Assembly: GCF_042477335.2 (NCBI RefSeq)
Contig: NC_091251.1
Location: 89,605,501 to 89,669,500 of the forward strand
DNA from: Ovis canadensis
Lineage: Eukaryota > Chordata > Mammalia > Artiodactyla > Bovidae
Direction: 5' to 3'
DNA: 64,000 bases
Under the pieces are notes generated by a model. It was not told where the DNA came from. It saw nothing but the letters and a program-made list of their open reading frames with translations, and searched no databases. Numbering within the stretch: the first letter of the stretch is position 1; every line of letters begins with the position of its first letter. Below, piece after piece: positions 54,948 through 64,000 of the stretch. A program made the translations under genes and the position numbers.

Positions 54948-55314
54948 ACCAGGTTGCTCCTACAGGCAAGCTCCCTGCAGCTTTTCCTGAGTGTTGAGTT
55001 CCTTTCCAGCCGCTGCCCTGGGATCCAGGCCAGGAGACAGATAGATAGGCTTTGGTTTGAAGAAGCCTGATAGACTTTGGGCAGCCTCTCTCATCTCTGC
55101 CTGCAGGCAGCCACCTCATCTGGTCATCCTAAAGTTGGTCCGTGTGGCAGGGGGTATTACCCCACAAGGTCAAAGGGATAAAAGAATCATGGAGTAGGAA
55201 GGCTCAAGACCCCTCCTCTTGTTTTATAGAAAATAAAAGCTCATAGAGGTGAAATGATTTGCCCAAGCTCACCAAGCTGAAGCCATCACTAGAAACTAGA
55301 TCATTTCATTAATA

Positions 55315-55795
55315 ACAATAACAACATCTAATGTTTATTAAGTGCTTATGACATGTTAGGTGCCAACAGCCCTTTATACGCATGACCTCATTTCATTCTT
55401 TTGACATCCCTATGCTGTGCCATGCTGTGTGATATGCTTAGTCGTGTCCGACTCTTTTCGACCCCATGGACTGCAGTCTGCCAGGCTCCTCTGTCCGTAG
55501 AGATTTTCCAGGCAAGAATACTGGAGTGGGTTGCCATGCCCTCCTCCAGGGGATCTTCCCATCCCAGGGATCGAACCCAGATCTCCCGCCTTGCAGGCAG
55601 ATCCTTTCCCAGCTGAACCACCAGTGAAGCCTAACATCCCTATAACCTGGCTCTATTTGATCTTCATGTTACAAATGTAGAACCTGAGATTGTAAGAAAT
55701 CAAGTAATTTGCTCAAGATTGCATGGCTTGTCAGCTGTGGAGCTGGCATTGAACCCAGATTTGTCTTTGACTCCAGAGTTGTTGCTCTGAACTCT
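55315..55795 (-). mobile_element. MIR SINE, antisense, split by a Bov-tA
   Basis: Left part includes taacaacatctaatgttt and tgacctcatttcattc; right part includes caagattgcatggcttgtc and gaacccagatttgtctttg. Confidence 0.7.
55414..55633 (-). mobile_element. Bov-tA SINE, antisense, with target-site duplication
   Basis: Flanked by ACATCCCTAT at 55404-55413 and 55634-55643 (perfect). Confidence 0.92.
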
Positions 55796-55799
55796 TACA

Positions 55800-56565
55800 G
55801 TGTATAAGGGAATCACAGGCATCCTTGTTACACTCTTGAAGGTGGAGGGCAAGCCTGGCTGTGTCTTGGTTAGAGCTGAGGCACGTGGCCCCAGTCATAC
55901 ATGCCAGTCCCCTTTTCTGCTTGACAAATCCCATGCCCTGCATGACAAAGACCCAGGGCAGCCTGGGACAGAACCCGAGTCCTGCAGACGACCTGAGTTC
56001 ACTTACGTACCATCGGAGCTTGGGGAAGATAGATTATAGGGAATAATATCAGGGCACTGCAAAATGGGGAAGAATCCAGCTCAAAACCAAGGCCCAAGTG
56101 TCTGGTTCTGGAGAAACTCTGTCCTGGCCCCGCACCGGTGCTGGACTAAAATGTCAGTGCTCCAAACGAAGGAGAGGGTTGCTGGGCAGAGCTGAGGGAG
56201 ACACCCCGCTGAGAGTTCAAGAGACTTTTCTCTAACTGTACACCCTCAAAGAAGGACGAAGAGCAGGCCTTTATTGGCAAGAAGGTGACCCAAGTGGAGT
56301 GTCATATTGACGAACAGCTGATGCTGATGGTGTCAAGGGGATAGAGTTTTAGAGGAGGCCAGTGGTGACAACGGGAGGGGTTGAGTCTTGGCATCGAGGG
56401 GGTTGGTGCAAGTATCAGGCACAGCCCCGGGACTCAAGACCCAGATGAGCACTCAGGACCTTGGAGGACCTGCTCATCACCTGGCAGAGAGCTTCATTAA
56501 GTGGAGGCAAGGCTCCGCTGCTCATTCCAATCCCTTGGGGACTCTGATTAACTCACTTAAAAAAG
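55800..56565. other. Intergenic, unassigned
   Basis: No gene or clear repeat recognised. Confidence 0.45.
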
Positions 56566-56569
56566 AGTG

Positions 56570-57020
56570 ATTGTATAGTCGATTTACAATGTTGTGTTAA
56601 TTTCTGCTGTACAGCAAAGTGACTCAGTCATACATGTATATACACATATTCTTCTTCATATTCCTTTCCATGATGGTTAATCACAGGATTTTGAACTATA
56701 GTTCCCTGTGTAATACAGTAGTACCTTGTTGTTTATCCATCTTATATACCATAATTTGCACCTGCTAATCCCAAACTCCCAGTTCTTTCCCCTTCTCCCT
56801 TTCCCACTTGGCAACTACAAGGCTGTTCTCTATGTCTGTGAGTCTGTTCTTGTTTCATAGATATATTCATTTGTGTTGTGCTTTAGATTCCACATATAAG
56901 TGATATCATATGGTGTTTGTCTTTTTCTGACTTACTTTCCTTGGTGGGATAATTTCTAGGTCCATCCGTGTTGCTGCAAATGGCATTATTTCATTCTTTT
57001 TGATGGCTGAGTAATACTGC

Positions 57021-57071
<51 letters not shown>

Positions 57072-57210
57072 ACCACATCTTCTTTACCCATTCATCTGTC
57101 GATGGACGTTCAGGTTGTTCCCATGTCTTGGCTATTGTGAATAGTGCTTCTATGAACACAGGGGTACACGTTATCTTTTAGAATTATAGTTCAGTCTGGG
57201 TGTAAAGCAG
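56570..57210 (-). mobile_element. L1 3' region, antisense
   Basis: gatttacaatgttgtgtta, then gattccacatataagtgat, gctgcaaatggcattattt and gatggctgagtaatactgc; 640 bp, with a (TG)n expansion inside. Confidence 0.85.
57023..57069. repeat. (TG)n microsatellite, about 23 units, inside L1
   Basis: Uninterrupted TG run located exactly where the L1 sequence normally has a short tgtgtatatg stretch. Confidence 0.95.
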
Positions 57211-57214
57211 TTAT

Positions 57215-57730
57215 TTCTTGCTGTGCCTTTGGGACCTCAAAATGCTCTGGGAAAATGTCTCCCCAAATATGTCTTTGTCTTTACACACAATTCTATGTTA
57301 CCCCAATCACTTGACAAGAGGAGTCTCTGTTCTCTCTGGATTTCAAAAAGATAAATCAGAAAATGTGAAATCCATGGCAGGGCTGGACATCCAGTTCTAG
57401 TTTACAAACTCTGGATTAACACAAGCAAGGAAAAATGGTTTGGGAGGCGTGAGCTGGGTCATGTTCCAGGAGTTCCCGCACCTAAGCTCAGGGGAGCTGA
57501 GCCGTCGGTACCTGTCTGAGGGCCATTGGCGCCCATGCTCTAGATGCCATTGCTGGATGACGATAAAAATGGGCATGCAGTTCTATCTACGTTTTCCCCC
57601 TTCATTACACATTAAAATATGTTTTAACATTAGTTTCTCTATATACATGGAACAAAAAAGGGATGTAGTGAGAAGTGTCCCTCTTGCCCTTTCTCTCTGT
57701 CCTGCCCACCCCAGGGGCAGCCACTAGTAA
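57215..57730. other. Intergenic, unassigned
   Basis: No gene or clear repeat recognised. Confidence 0.4.
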
Positions 57731-57734
57731 TTGG

Positions 57735-57975
57735 TAATATCTGCCTGATGCTTTACAGGTTAAATGATGATTTCCCATAAACCATCTCATCAGATCCCAG
57801 CAATAACTCCCTGAAATATGGTAGGCATAAATTTTTACTGTCTCCTTTTACGGATCGGGAGTACAGCTCAAAGAAATTAAGTGACCTGCTCAGAGCGACA
57901 CTTCTGGTAAATGACAGAGTCAAGACTGAGGCCTTGGTGGTCTGAGCCCAATTTCCGAGCTCTTTGAATTACATC
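57735..57975 (-). mobile_element. MIR SINE, antisense
   Basis: tctccttttacggatcggg, attaagtgacctgctcagag and gacagagtcaagactgaggc. Confidence 0.65.
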
Positions 57976-58234
57976 ACACTGCCTCCTTTGCAAAAGAGTC
58001 CTGGGTTCTTAGAATTCGGCAAATGCCATAAATATTTCACCTTCTGTGAAAAGAGACTTGTGGTTGGTCAGGAAACAGGAAAAATCTCATTTCTTGAGTA
58101 TTTACATTCCGGAGTGGACTGTTCATTCTCTGCTTTGGGCAGCTTACAAGGACATTTCTCTGTGTTTTAGATAATCCTACAATTAAAAGTCACCACTGGG
58201 GACGATTTCAGGTGAAACTGGGGATCCTGTGTAG

Positions 58235-58925
58235 ACTAGTTTCATAGGGCTCCATAGCACAGTACCACAAATGAGGGGCTTAAATCAACAGAAATTTCTA
58301 TCTCACAGTTCCAGGGGCCAGAAGTCTGAGATCAAATTAGGGGCAGGGTTGGTTGCTTCTGGAGACTTTGAGGGAGGATCTGTCCCAGGCCTTTGTCCCG
58401 GCTTTTGGTGGTTCCAGCAACCTTGGCATTCCTCGGGCTCTAGACGCTCTGCCGCGTCAACCCCCGTCTGTTGCCACACGGCATTCTTCATCTCTGTGTC
58501 TGTGTCTGCGTGTTTGTGTCTGTGTCTGCGTCTTTCTCTTTTATATAGACAAGAGTCACTGGGTTTAGGGCCTCCACTAATCTCAGACGGTAAATAATCT
58601 GCCTGCAATGCAAGAGACCTGGGTTTGATCCCTGGATTGGGAAGATCCCCTGGAGAAGGGCATGGCAACCCACTCCAGTATTCTTGCCTGGAGAATCTCA
58701 TGAACAGAGGGGCCTGGTGGGCTACAGTCCATGGGGTCGCAAAAAGTCAGACACAACTGAGCCATATTCTAACACACATCTATATATCAAATGATATAAA
58801 ACACGAATCCAGTTATGACCTCATTTTAACTAATTATGTTTGCAAAGACCCTATTTTCCAAATAAGATCACATTCTGAGGTTCTCTGTGGACATGAGGGG
58901 ATACTTATTCAACTTAGTACACTGT
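58235..58925 (-). mobile_element. MLT1-type LTR, antisense, split by a Bov-tA SINE
   Basis: aaatcaacagaaatttct and cagttccaggggccagaag at the left; gttatgacctcattttaac and gatcacattctgaggttc at the right. Relic without coding potential. A tctgtgtctgcg-type degenerate hexamer run lies at 58492-58540. Confidence 0.7.
58575..58785 (+). mobile_element. Bov-tA SINE nested in MLT1
   Basis: tcagacggtaaataatctgc to aaagtcagacacaactgagc. Confidence 0.87.
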
Positions 58926-58954
58926 CTTCCTGTTTCTTTGATAAAAAGGGATGA

Positions 58955-59155
58955 AAGTGAAAGTGAAGTTGCTCAGTTGTGTCCGACTCTTTGCAACCCC
59001 ATGGACTGTAGCCTACCAGGCTTCTCCATCCATGGGATTTTCCCGGCAAGCATACTGGAATGGGTTGCCATTTCCTTCTCCAGGGGATCTTCCCAACCCA
59101 GGAATTGAACCTGAGTCTCCCACGTTGCAGGCAGATACTTTACCCTGTGAGCCAC
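58955..59155 (-). mobile_element. Bov-tA SINE, antisense, part of a U2 chimera
   Basis: aagtgaagttgctcagttgt to taccctgtgagccac. The head lacks its first 10-11 bases and passes directly into U2 sequence. One target-site duplication encloses both parts. Confidence 0.9.
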
Positions 59156-59184
59156 TTCTCGGCCTTTTGGCTAAGATCAAGTGT
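59153..59184 (+). pseudogene. U2 snRNA 5'-end fragment (about nucleotides 3-35)
   Basis: cttctcggccttttggctaa followed by gatcaagtgta equals the first part of U2 snRNA with one change at about nucleotide 4. It stops before the branch-site recognition sequence. Too short to fold or function as U2. Confidence 0.92.
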
Positions 59185-59599
59185 AAAGAGGGATGACACT
59201 TCTGGAATACTCGAAGTCTTCCTAACCAGCTATATCCTCACACAGAAAGGTGCTGCCAGGACAATCCTGCCTATCTAACAGGCAGGGAAAGGAAAAGGCA
59301 GTCAGACAAACAGAGGTGACTTCAGAGCAGCTCACAGACTGCTGCTGGCTGCCGTTGAGAAGCACTGTTCCCTGGGCCTGGGGTTGGGGTGGGGGAGTGT
59401 TATCATTTTATCAGCATGGATTTGTATTTTAATAAGCCTGAGAATGAAGAGTGGGACAGAGGGAAGGAAACGGGAAAGGGAGAGCTGGTTTACTCACAAA
59501 AATGATTCTCCCTCCCCCCAGAATAGCTGGAAATTAATTTAACTCGGGATAAGTGATGTTTCTTCAAAGAAAATTTTAAAGCAGGAAGAGAATAGCAAA

Positions 59600-60870
59600 A
59601 CACAAGCGAATGAAGAACTATACTCTCCTCCTGATCATAAAGTCTAACTTAAGTTCAGATTACAAAAGAATATAAATTAACACAATGAGATACATCACAA
59701 TATTTAACAAATAAGTTATAAAACTCAGCTGGAGTATGAATGGGAAAAATGTCACAAAATGTTTTCAGGAAACTTAAAATAACCACTACCCTGGTGGCTC
59801 AGTGGTAAAGAATCTGCCTGCCAGTCAAGAGACACAGGTTCTATCCCTGGGTCAGGAAGATCCCCTGCAGAAGAGAATGGCAACCCACTCCAGTGTTCTT
59901 GCCTGGGAAATCCCATGGATAGAGGAGCCTGGCAGGCTATATAGTCCATGGGGTCACTAAAGAGGCAGACAGGACTTAGCGACTAAATAACAACAAAATA
60001 ACCAGACAGTCATTACTATATTCTACTGGGATAAAGACAAGAGAAACTGCCCAGGGTAGTGGAATAGACTCCACAGAAAGAGACTGAAGTTATTTAAGGA
60101 CTTGATGTAAGGTGACTGAGTGTCAGCACAAGGCTATTAGAAAGAATCACTATTTAACAAATATCATCTAAATCCTGGGATATCAGCATGGATCAGAATT
60201 AGCTTATATCCATATTTTTCACACCATGCACTACAACACATTTCAAATGGGCCATAAAAAGCCAGAGCAGGAAATGGAAAAGCAAATGTGTTTCAGCTGT
60301 GATGAGGAGAAAATATTTTGACTCTTGATGAAAGAGATATCAGGGACAGGATGGATGGATCCAAATGTGTTGTTAAAAGCCTTTTGTGCCACAGAATGTA
60401 ATAAAGCCAACACAAAAACGAAAGCCACAGAAGAGGGGGAAATATACGTGGCAAATAAAGCTTTCTCTCCAAAATAGCTAAGGAATTGATGTAACTATAA
60501 AAGGCCAGGATCCTGCTCCTTTTTTGAGAAGCAGTCAAAGGAAATGAGTGGATAGTTTACACACAAAGCTTTACATCGAAAAATGACCAGCCCCATTATA
60601 AACCTTGAACTTGCAATATGGACAACTTTTATATTGCTACAGAAATCCATTTAAAGGCTAAACGTTAATGTTTAATTATTCAAGTTCCCTTGAGACTAAC
60701 TTGGGAAAAACTACAAAACAATGCCTAGCCTTTGATTCCATAATCTTTCTTTTAAGAAAATGTCTGAAGAAAATTATGCAAAAGAAAAAACATTATTTCT
60801 ACCAGATCTTCATTGCAGTATTATTTAAATAGAAAGCAGTAGATAGCAATCACTTGCATACTGATTTTTT
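59600..60870 (+). mobile_element. Old L1 (L1M/HAL1-like), split by a Bov-tA
   Basis: AT-rich sense LINE sequence, with motifs such as cttcattgcagtattattta near 60.81 kb. Highly decayed; the exact subfamily is not resolved. Confidence 0.45.
59786..59994 (+). mobile_element. Bov-tA SINE with perfect target-site duplication
   Basis: Flanked by AAAATAACCA at 59776-59785 and 59995-60004. Confidence 0.92.
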
Positions 60871-60879
60871 TAACTCCTT

Positions 60880-61370
60880 GAAGCAAGGTCTTAGGCTCCC
60901 CTACAACAGAATCATCCAGGAGGCTTGTCCAAATGCAGATTTGGGGGCCACATTTCGGACCTACTTCATCAGAATCTCTGAAGGGCACCTGGGAATATTC
61001 ATTTTATGAAGCAGGCCAGATGACTCATAACTCCACTGAAATTTAAGAACCACCGAACTGTAAGCAAACTGCAGACCACGGGAACATTGAGAGGACTAGA
61101 CAGCGTTTCAGGTGACAGACCCTGTGCCTGCATAAAACTGGATAGAAGGCATAGTGATGACTGCAGAGGACTCAAAGCCCGTGGGCAGCTCACGCCCCAC
61201 GTGAGACACCCACAGAGCAGTGGCCACAACAGGATAAAATCACTGATGTCCTTGGTGCTCGTTATATTGTATTTTGTTTCAGACGTTGTTTATAGGATTC
61301 ATCATGGGCATACAAGTTTTTCACTGATTTGTCAAACTCCCATGAAAGGCACTCGAAAAGTTAAGTGCTG
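60880..61370. other. Intergenic, unassigned
   Basis: Non-SINE sequence; no gene recognised. Confidence 0.4.
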
Positions 61371-61374
61371 TGTA

Positions 61375-61558
61375 TCGTAGGGAGCTCAGTTTGCTGCTCT
61401 GTGATGACCAGAGCGGGTGGGATGAGGGGAGGCTGGGAGGGAGGCCCAGGAGGGAGCGGCTGTATGCATGCATATAGCTGGTTCATGTCGAGGTACAGCA
61501 GAAACAAACACGGTGTTGTAAGGCAACTGTACCCCAGCTGAAAACAACAAACATCGAC
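61375..61558 (+). mobile_element. L1 3' end
   Basis: catatagctggttcatgtcg, acagcagaaacaaacacgg and gcaactgtaccccagctg form a typical older artiodactyl L1 tail. Confidence 0.65.
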
Positions 61559-61559
61559 C

Positions 61560-62685
61560 AATGACCTCCATGATTCCTGGATGTCACCCCCTCTCCCTTT
61601 CTTCCCTTGGACCCCAGCCTCTGGGCAGTAACAGGCCCTTTCTGCCTTGGATTCGATCCAAAGCCTCACATCCCACTGACTGTCACCCCACTGCTTCCTT
61701 GGCTGTGTCCAGTATTTGCAGCTGTGGGGATGTAGTCCTCTCATCAGGATACAGTTTTGCAACAAACTGGGGGTGGGGGCAGTGAGAGCTTAGCAGGCAG
61801 CTTGTTGGAGACTGTTGGATAGTCCCTTTTCAGGGTGAGGAAGGGAGACAGGTCTGATGGGGTGAGTTGCTAATGCAGTTCTGAGCATCTGTGGCTCCCA
61901 GAGGGCTTACTTCCCAGCGGGCTGATCCCCAAGGTACAGAAATGCCACCAGAGATCTGCTTCCCACAGAAGCCGCCTTCCTGGAACCAACAGATCCGTTC
62001 TTGCCCGGAGCCTTGGGGCTTCTTGCCAAGATCTATGGATGTCACAAGAAACTACTGTCCGGTCAAGGTTGGCCAACCTCCCTTAAGAAGGTTGGGCAAA
62101 TGCCCAGGACACCAGGCGCCTGTGTGGGATGGGGGAACCCGTTATGGAACAGCCGGGGGGTTGTGGGAGCCAGACTTTGCTCAGCAACATACCTAAGATT
62201 CAAATCTTGATGTTCTGCCTCCCCAAGGGAGTGCAAATGCCTCCTTTCATGCTCGCGCATGTGTTCCCTGGCCCTGAAATAGCAGTCCTCGCTCGCCTCT
62301 GGCTATCTCGCAGCTGTGCCGTCTAGGTGGTAACCAGTCTTGGGCATCTGTATATGGTTCAGCAGAGGAGCTCCTTTTCCATGAGGGAGACCAGGCTGGG
62401 GAAGGACACCCAACTCGGGACACCAGAGTGGGTACTGGGAGTTGTCGCTTTGTTCCCAGCCTCCATCCAACACCCTATAACCTCTCTGTCACCTGCAGCC
62501 CTTTTGGAAGTCTTTCCCACAGGTTCAGAAACCAGCCCAGAGGGTAGATTCTGTACTTTGCCAGCCTCCTGTGCAATGAACCAGCCCCTCAAGGGAGAGA
62601 GCAGAGGAGCAGAAGCCGGAGGGGCGAGAGAGACACTGGGCTGTGATCCTATTGTGACTTTCGGAATGGACTGTTCATCTTCCAT
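61560..62685. other. Intergenic, unassigned
   Basis: GC-moderate unique sequence without SINEs. ORFs up to 182 codons (62327-62875) have no recognised product and run into an old repeat. Confidence 0.45.
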
Positions 62686-62689
62686 CCAG

Positions 62690-63520
62690 AAGCAGTTGAG
62701 TACCAAGTGCTGTGCTAGGAAGCTACAACTGAGAACAGACAGACCGCCTGCCTTCGCGGAAATTATAGTCTGGTGGAGGCGGCAGAAGATAAACAAGTCG
62801 GCAAAGTCACGAAATGACATTTATATTGTAATGAGTGCTCAGAAGAAAATAAACAGGTGCTGTGGTAGAAAATAAAGTGGAATTCTGTTTCAGAAAGGAG
62901 GGTCAGGGACGCCCCCACTGAGCTGAGCCTGGGCGACTGGAAGCCGTTGACTGGGAACAGCAAGCTGCTGAGGGATCAGAAGGCCCTGAGGAAGAAAAGG
63001 GCATGGTGGGTCCCAGGAACTGCAGGCTCATCAGTGCTGGGGTTCACTGAGTGAGGGCAAGACCTGTGGCTTAAGATGGTTGGATGGGCAGGGGCCGGGC
63101 CAGTCAGGCCAAGTTGAGGAGTTTGTATTTTTGTCCATGTAAAATGGGAGATTATTGAAGGCTTTTAACCAAGTGGCATGATCTGGTTTAAATGTCCAAG
63201 CTGCACTGCTGCTGTAGGTCTGAGAATAGGCTTCAGGGGCTACAGTGGAAAAAATGAGAGCAGTTAGCAACCTCTGCAGTGTCCAGGTGGAGTGGAGGGG
63301 AAGGGGTGGAGCTTGAGATGTATTTGGGAGGTTGGACCCTGGAGTGAGGGGTGGGGGAGAATTGAGACTGAATCTCAGACTTGCAGCTTGAGCCACCTGA
63401 TGGTGAGTGGTGTCAGTCACCGAGGTGGGGAGGACCTTAAGAGGGAGGAGGACAGGGAGTGGGGGATGGGGACAGGACGAGGTCCTCAGGCTTGTCCTGA
63501 CTCCAAAGTCAAGGAAGTCA
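62690..63520 (+). mobile_element. Ancient interspersed repeat, class not assigned
   Basis: Reads like a common mammalian repeat: agtaccaagtgctgtgctag, ttatagtctggtggaggc, cagcaagctgctgaggga and aagtggcatgatctggttt. I cannot name the family with confidence. Confidence 0.4.
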
Positions 63521-63524
63521 TTAC

Positions 63525-64000
63525 CCCATGTTCCTTCCCAGCCTCTCCTGTGAGAGGCTGTGAACCTCACAGGCTATGAACAAGGCCTGTGAACGTCATT
63601 TTCCAGGCTGAGAGAAGCAGATTGGGCCCAATGAGTCAAGAGTCGGGGCTGAGAGATGACAACAAGGAGCCAGTTTGGGTCCTTCTGCACCCAGCCTGGC
63701 TCTCTCTTTCCTAGTCCAGCTATGAAACCCCCTTCCAAACACCTCGCCAAGGCCACTTTGAGGCACCTTGGTAACCACTCCCAGGACAGGAGGCTCTGGC
63801 TCCAAGATATTTTGTCCCATCCCTAAATGCTTTTTCCAGTGCCCCTTCCTTGTCGGCATCTAAAGGGTGGGGTGCTCTTACGCTGGAGCAGGAACCTAGG
63901 AAGCAGAGACAGGGGCTAGACATTGGTTTTAGCTCCTACCTGGCTGGGCCCATTACTTCCCTTCTCTGAGAACTTAATATTTCTGACTGAAAAATGGAAC
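63525..64000. other. Intergenic window end, unassigned
   Basis: A reversed MIR-like or unique segment ending in ttctctgagaacttaatattt. No gene recognised. Confidence 0.4.

Noticed and set aside
62327..62875. 182-codon ORF on the + strand
   Set aside because: No resemblance to a known protein, low-complexity composition, overlaps an equally long ORF on the other strand and an old repeat.
63031..63570. 179-codon ORF on the - strand
   Set aside because: Lies in an old interspersed repeat in G/C-rich sequence; no recognisable domain.
36131..64000. TMEM229B, the expected next gene on the human map
   Set aside because: I found no reading frame resembling its coding sequence on either strand; it probably starts beyond the window.

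Overview
This 64-kb window is mammalian nuclear DNA from a bovid ruminant (cattle, sheep, goat or a close relative). The evidence is the dense load of ruminant retroelements: BovB (RTE-type) LINE copies, their Bov-tA and Bov-A2 SINE partners, CHR-type tRNA SINEs and ruminant L1 tails. These lie over older mammalian layers (MIR, MLT1 LTRs, L1M, Tigger, mariner). Coding information is confined to two spliced genes, and no bacterial-style operon, CRISPR array or integrated system is visible.

Region 1 (1-15.4 kb, + strand): the 3' part of EIF2S1 (alpha subunit of translation initiation factor eIF2). Six coding exons are in the window and encode residues 81-315. The exons carrying the start codon and the regulatory Ser51 site lie upstream of base 1. 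The introns hold an L1 ORF1 fragment, a nearly full-length mariner, Tigger-like pieces and SINEs. A 3' UTR of about 2.9 kb is inferred from two AATAAA signals.

Region 2 (15.85-36.1 kb, - strand): the complete PLEK2 gene (pleckstrin-2, nine coding exons, 353 aa), convergent with EIF2S1. Its promoter is a CpG-rich segment at about 35.58-36.13 kb. All splice phases close and the predicted length equals the human protein as I recall it. EIF2S1-PLEK2 adjacency matches human 14q23-q24.

Region 3 (36.1-64 kb): no coding gene recognised. On the human map the next gene beyond PLEK2 is TMEM229B, and I see none of its coding sequence. This is intergenic DNA built of nested SINE/LINE insertions over old repeats, with unassigned stretches at about 43.2-44.5, 45.3-47.0, 49.1-51.9 and 62-64 kb.

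I found no new biological system. The most informative unusual structures are retrotransposition products readable to the base: a SINE joined to a U2 snRNA 5' end within one target-site duplication (59 kb), a twin-primed BovB (48 kb), a tRNA-headed BovB chimera (30 kb), two SINEs stacked on one target site (38 kb), a BovB inserted inside a SINE (45 kb), and a BovB with AT-rich filler (26 kb). In PLEK2, introns 4 and 5 are both multiples of three and stop-free, so an intron-retained isoform would stay in frame. Repeat family names are from memory of consensus sequences, not from a database search; repeat edges without a stated target-site duplication are good to about 10-30 bases.
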